DNA of 62,013 bases from a candidate division WOR-3 bacterium (GTDB taxonomy: Bacteria > Hydrothermota > Tepidihabitantia > SM23-42 > JAOAFX01). A program made the translations under genes and the position numbers. Under the pieces are notes generated by a model. The model saw only the letters and a list, made by a program, of their open reading frames with translations. It was not told where the DNA came from and did not search any database. Positions 60,329-62,013 of this stretch are shown here, in pieces. Numbering within the stretch: the first letter of the stretch is position 1; the number at the start of each line of letters is the position of its first letter. Location of the stretch: positions 1 through 62,013 of the forward strand of contig JBDRVV010000015.1 in assembly GCA_039802005.1 (NCBI GenBank), read 5' to 3'.

Positions 60329-60664
60329 ATGCAAAACACTCAAGCAAAACCTATGAAAGAAATTATGTACCGAGAATCTCGTATTGCCAAAGCATTAGGT
60401 GAACCAGCCAAATATTCTATAATCAACTTCTTAGTCAGCAATGGTCCTGCAAATGTTACAGAAATTGCAAAAGCAGTACATAGACATATTGCTACAGTTT
60501 CCTTTCATCTAGCGAAACTGAAAGCCCTTGAAATCGTCAGATTTGAAGAAAAATCAGATGGTACCTACTACTGGATAAAGTATCCCAAGGAAATTAGAAA
60601 TATTCTTAAAGCATTAAACGCATTTGTTAAAAGAACATTAAAGCGAGTCTATGAAGATATTTGA
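60329..60664 (+). CDS. ArsR-type winged-helix regulator
   Basis: The 111-residue protein has a single wHTH: RIAKALGEPAKYSIINFLVSNGPANVTEIAKAVHRHIATVSFHLAKLKALEIVRFEEKSDGTYYW. There are no cysteines, so the classical metal site ELCVCD is missing and the signal it senses is unknown. AAGGAG is 8 nt before the ATG. It is a single gene; an inverted repeat in its leader suggests autoregulation. Confidence 0.9.
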   Translation: MQNTQAKPMKEIMYRESRIAKALGEPAKYSIINFLVSNGPANVTEIAKAVHRHIATVSFHLAKLKALEIVRFEEKSDGTYYWIKYPKEIRNILKALNAFVKRTLKRVYEDI

Positions 60665-60675
60665 TTTTGACATTC

Positions 60676-60695
60676 TTATAATTATATAATTATAA
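60676..60695. repeat. perfect 20-bp palindrome
   Basis: TTATAATTATATAATTATAA is its own reverse complement. It lies 12 nt after the ArsR-type stop codon. It could be a terminator stem or a second operator, but a chance AT palindrome is possible. Confidence 0.5.
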
Positions 60696-60849
60696 AAATA
60701 AACAATTGTATAATGTACTTGTAGACTTAGAGTGTTTGGATAGGATGTATGACCATTATGACAGGTTTGGTGAATATTTTAGGTGACCTTAAGAATTTTC
60801 TTAAGTGCCCTTAGCGTAGATAATAGATTAAAACTTTTAATAAAGGAAC

Positions 60850-60877
60850 TTGATTTGTCTTACTATTTTATTATAAT
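60850..60877 (+). promoter_or_regulatory. promoter of ogt
   Basis: TTGATT and TATAAT have a 16-nt spacer. The ATG at 60885 is 7 nt after the -10 box. Confidence 0.65.
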
Positions 60878-60884
60878 ATTTACG

Positions 60885-61403
60885 ATGAAGGATAAGCGGA
60901 CTTTTTACCAAATCGTGGAAACCAAACTTGGGAATTTTACCATTATCTGGTGTGAACAAGGGACTAAGATAAAGATCGCAGAAATTATCCTGCCTAAGTT
61001 TTCCATAAAATATTTAAAGAAAAAGTATCGTGGAATTTCGCCGGGAAGGCACAAAAAAATAGAAAGAATTGCAACAAAAATTAAGGAATACATTTCTGGT
61101 AAGAAAACAAGTTTTACATTAAACATCCTTGATTTAAAACGCTTGAAGAATTTTCAAAGAAAAGTATTATCTTTAACCAGCAAAATTCAAAGAGGCAAAG
61201 TTGAGTCTTATGGTTCCATTGCAAAGAAATTGGGAATCCCTAAAGGAGCAAGGGCAGTTGGACAGGCACTTGCACATAATCCTTTTCCCATTATAATACC
61301 CTGTCATAGGGTTATAAAATCAGACGGTTCAATCGGTGGCTTTGGCGGTAATGTTAATTTAAAGAGAAAATTATTAAAAATTGAAGGAGTCGGCATAAAA
61401 TGA
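60885..61403 (+). CDS. ogt: methylated-DNA-protein cysteine methyltransferase
   Basis: The 172-residue suicide repair protein removes alkyl groups from O6-alkylguanine. It has the MGMT C-terminal domain with QRGKVESYGSIAKKLG, the recognition helix GARAVGQALAHNP, and the active-site IIPCHRVIKSDGSIGGFGG. The ATG at 60885 (MKDKRTFYQIVETKLGNFTI) fits the predicted leaderless transcript; the longer frame from 60783 has an atypical hydrophobic extension. It overlaps the next gene by ATGA. Confidence 0.94.
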   Translation: MKDKRTFYQIVETKLGNFTIIWCEQGTKIKIAEIILPKFSIKYLKKKYRGISPGRHKKIERIATKIKEYISGKKTSFTLNILDLKRLKNFQRKVLSLTSKIQRGKVESYGSIAKKLGIPKGARAVGQALAHNPFPIIIPCHRVIKSDGSIGGFGGNVNLKRKLLKIEGVGIK

Positions 61404-62013
61404 AATTTGTTTATTCCCCAAAATACTGTGTTGATTTAAAGGGCCATATCTTCCCTACCGAAAAGTATCGATTAATTTATGAAACTCTAAAAAAAGAAGG
61501 AATTATTACCGATAACAACCTTTTTGAACCAGAAATTCCAGAACCAGAAGATTTAAAGAAAATTCTCACCCCTGAATATTTTGATGACCTTATAAATTCA
61601 AGGACGACTTTCCGAACATGGCGATCAGAATTACCGGTTGAACCGGATATAATAAAATGGCAAATGTTAGGATGCGGTGGTTCATATCTTGCTGGAAAAC
61701 TTGCACTCCAGTATGGTGCCTGTTATCATATCGGTGGCGGACTCCACCATGCATTTGCTGACCATGCCGAAGGGTTCTGTTATCTCAATGATGTAGTATT
61801 TGCTGGAATAAAACTCCTTGAAGAAGGAGTTAAGAAAATTACCGTGATTGATTGCGATTTACATCAAGGCAACGGAACTGCAAGATTTTTTCAGAATGAA
61901 GAACGGGTATTCACATTCTCCATCCACCAGGAACATTTATATCCGGTAAAGGAAAAATCAGACCTTGATATTGGACTTGATTTTAATGTCTGTGATGATG
62001 AATATCTTGAAAA
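61400..62013 (+). CDS. histone deacetylase family protein (partial, cut by window end)
   Basis: About 205 residues of an arginase-fold deacetylase are present. Visible motifs are HIGGGLHHAFADHAEGFCYLNDV (the catalytic His pair and a metal region) and the zinc site VIDCDLHQGNGT. Bacterial members include acetoin-utilisation AcuC-like and acetylpolyamine deacetylases. The C-terminal half lies beyond the window. It is coupled to ogt through an ATGA overlap. Confidence 0.92.
   Translation, partial: MKFVYSPKYCVDLKGHIFPTEKYRLIYETLKKEGIITDNNLFEPEIPEPEDLKKILTPEYFDDLINSRTTFRTWRSELPVEPDIIKWQMLGCGGSYLAGKLALQYGACYHIGGGLHHAFADHAEGFCYLNDVVFAGIKLLEEGVKKITVIDCDLHQGNGTARFFQNEERVFTFSIHQEHLYPVKEKSDLDIGLDFNVCDDEYLE

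Overview
The window is about 62 kb of AT-rich bacterial DNA (roughly one third G+C by eye), densely packed and with no rRNA, IS transposase, phage module or CRISPR array. The gene set points to an uncultured diderm-like bacterium: LapA/LapB-like envelope proteins, large secreted proteases with C-terminal sorting-type domains, HslU, DUF4388 and many TPR/HEAT proteins. It resembles genomes of candidate phylum WOR-3 or a relative. That placement is an inference; no 16S gene is present.

Layout. 1-21 kb: a signalling region with four class III nucleotidyl-cyclase-domain genes in two adjacent pairs (2309-6133 and 14561-20913). Three of them carry ATPase and TPR regions. Between the pairs lie a housekeeping run (DJ-1, dtd, yicC, gmk, MBL hydrolase), a HEAT/HD-GYP pair, purN and a CorA-like channel. 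21-28.6 kb: hslU, universal stress-like protein, PTS IIA, DUF177, PBP4, then a DUF2089/DUF5668/SHOCT/DUF4097 module. 28.6-29.5 kb: ssrA (tmRNA) with a small GIY-YIG nuclease cassette at its 3' end, bounded by inverted and direct repeats. 29.5-38 kb: SPFH protein, ECF-like sigma factor, sigma-54-type activator and two secreted proteases (M14, S8). 38-50.7 kb: folD-mtnA; an eight-gene leftward operon (roadblock protein, double DnaA-like ATPase, DUF4388-TPR, CheR, CheD, CheB, TPR, IMPase); and rsmB-fmt-def-yajC. 50.8-62 kb: folP-cdaA, lapA-lapB-SPOR, mutS, fur-feoAB, an ArsR-type regulator, ogt and a truncated deacetylase. tRNAs for Thr(CGT), Gly(TCC) and Val(CAC) are present.

Four points stand out. 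(1) Both cyclase pairs split the catalytic residues between partners, like mammalian C1/C2: one keeps the metal aspartates, the other the Lys/Asp/Asn/Arg set. (2) The GIY-YIG cassette at the tmRNA tail has a gene-less relative at the tRNA-Val tail. (3) A roadblock/double-DnaA-type ATPase/DUF4388 module is joined to CheR/CheD/CheB, with no CheA, CheW or receptor in view. (4) Recognisable promoters nearly all have a 16-nt spacer, and most place the -10 box 4-8 nt before the start codon, which predicts leaderless mRNAs; leadered genes carry strong Shine-Dalgarno sites. Two genes may start at AUA in an AUAA overlap.
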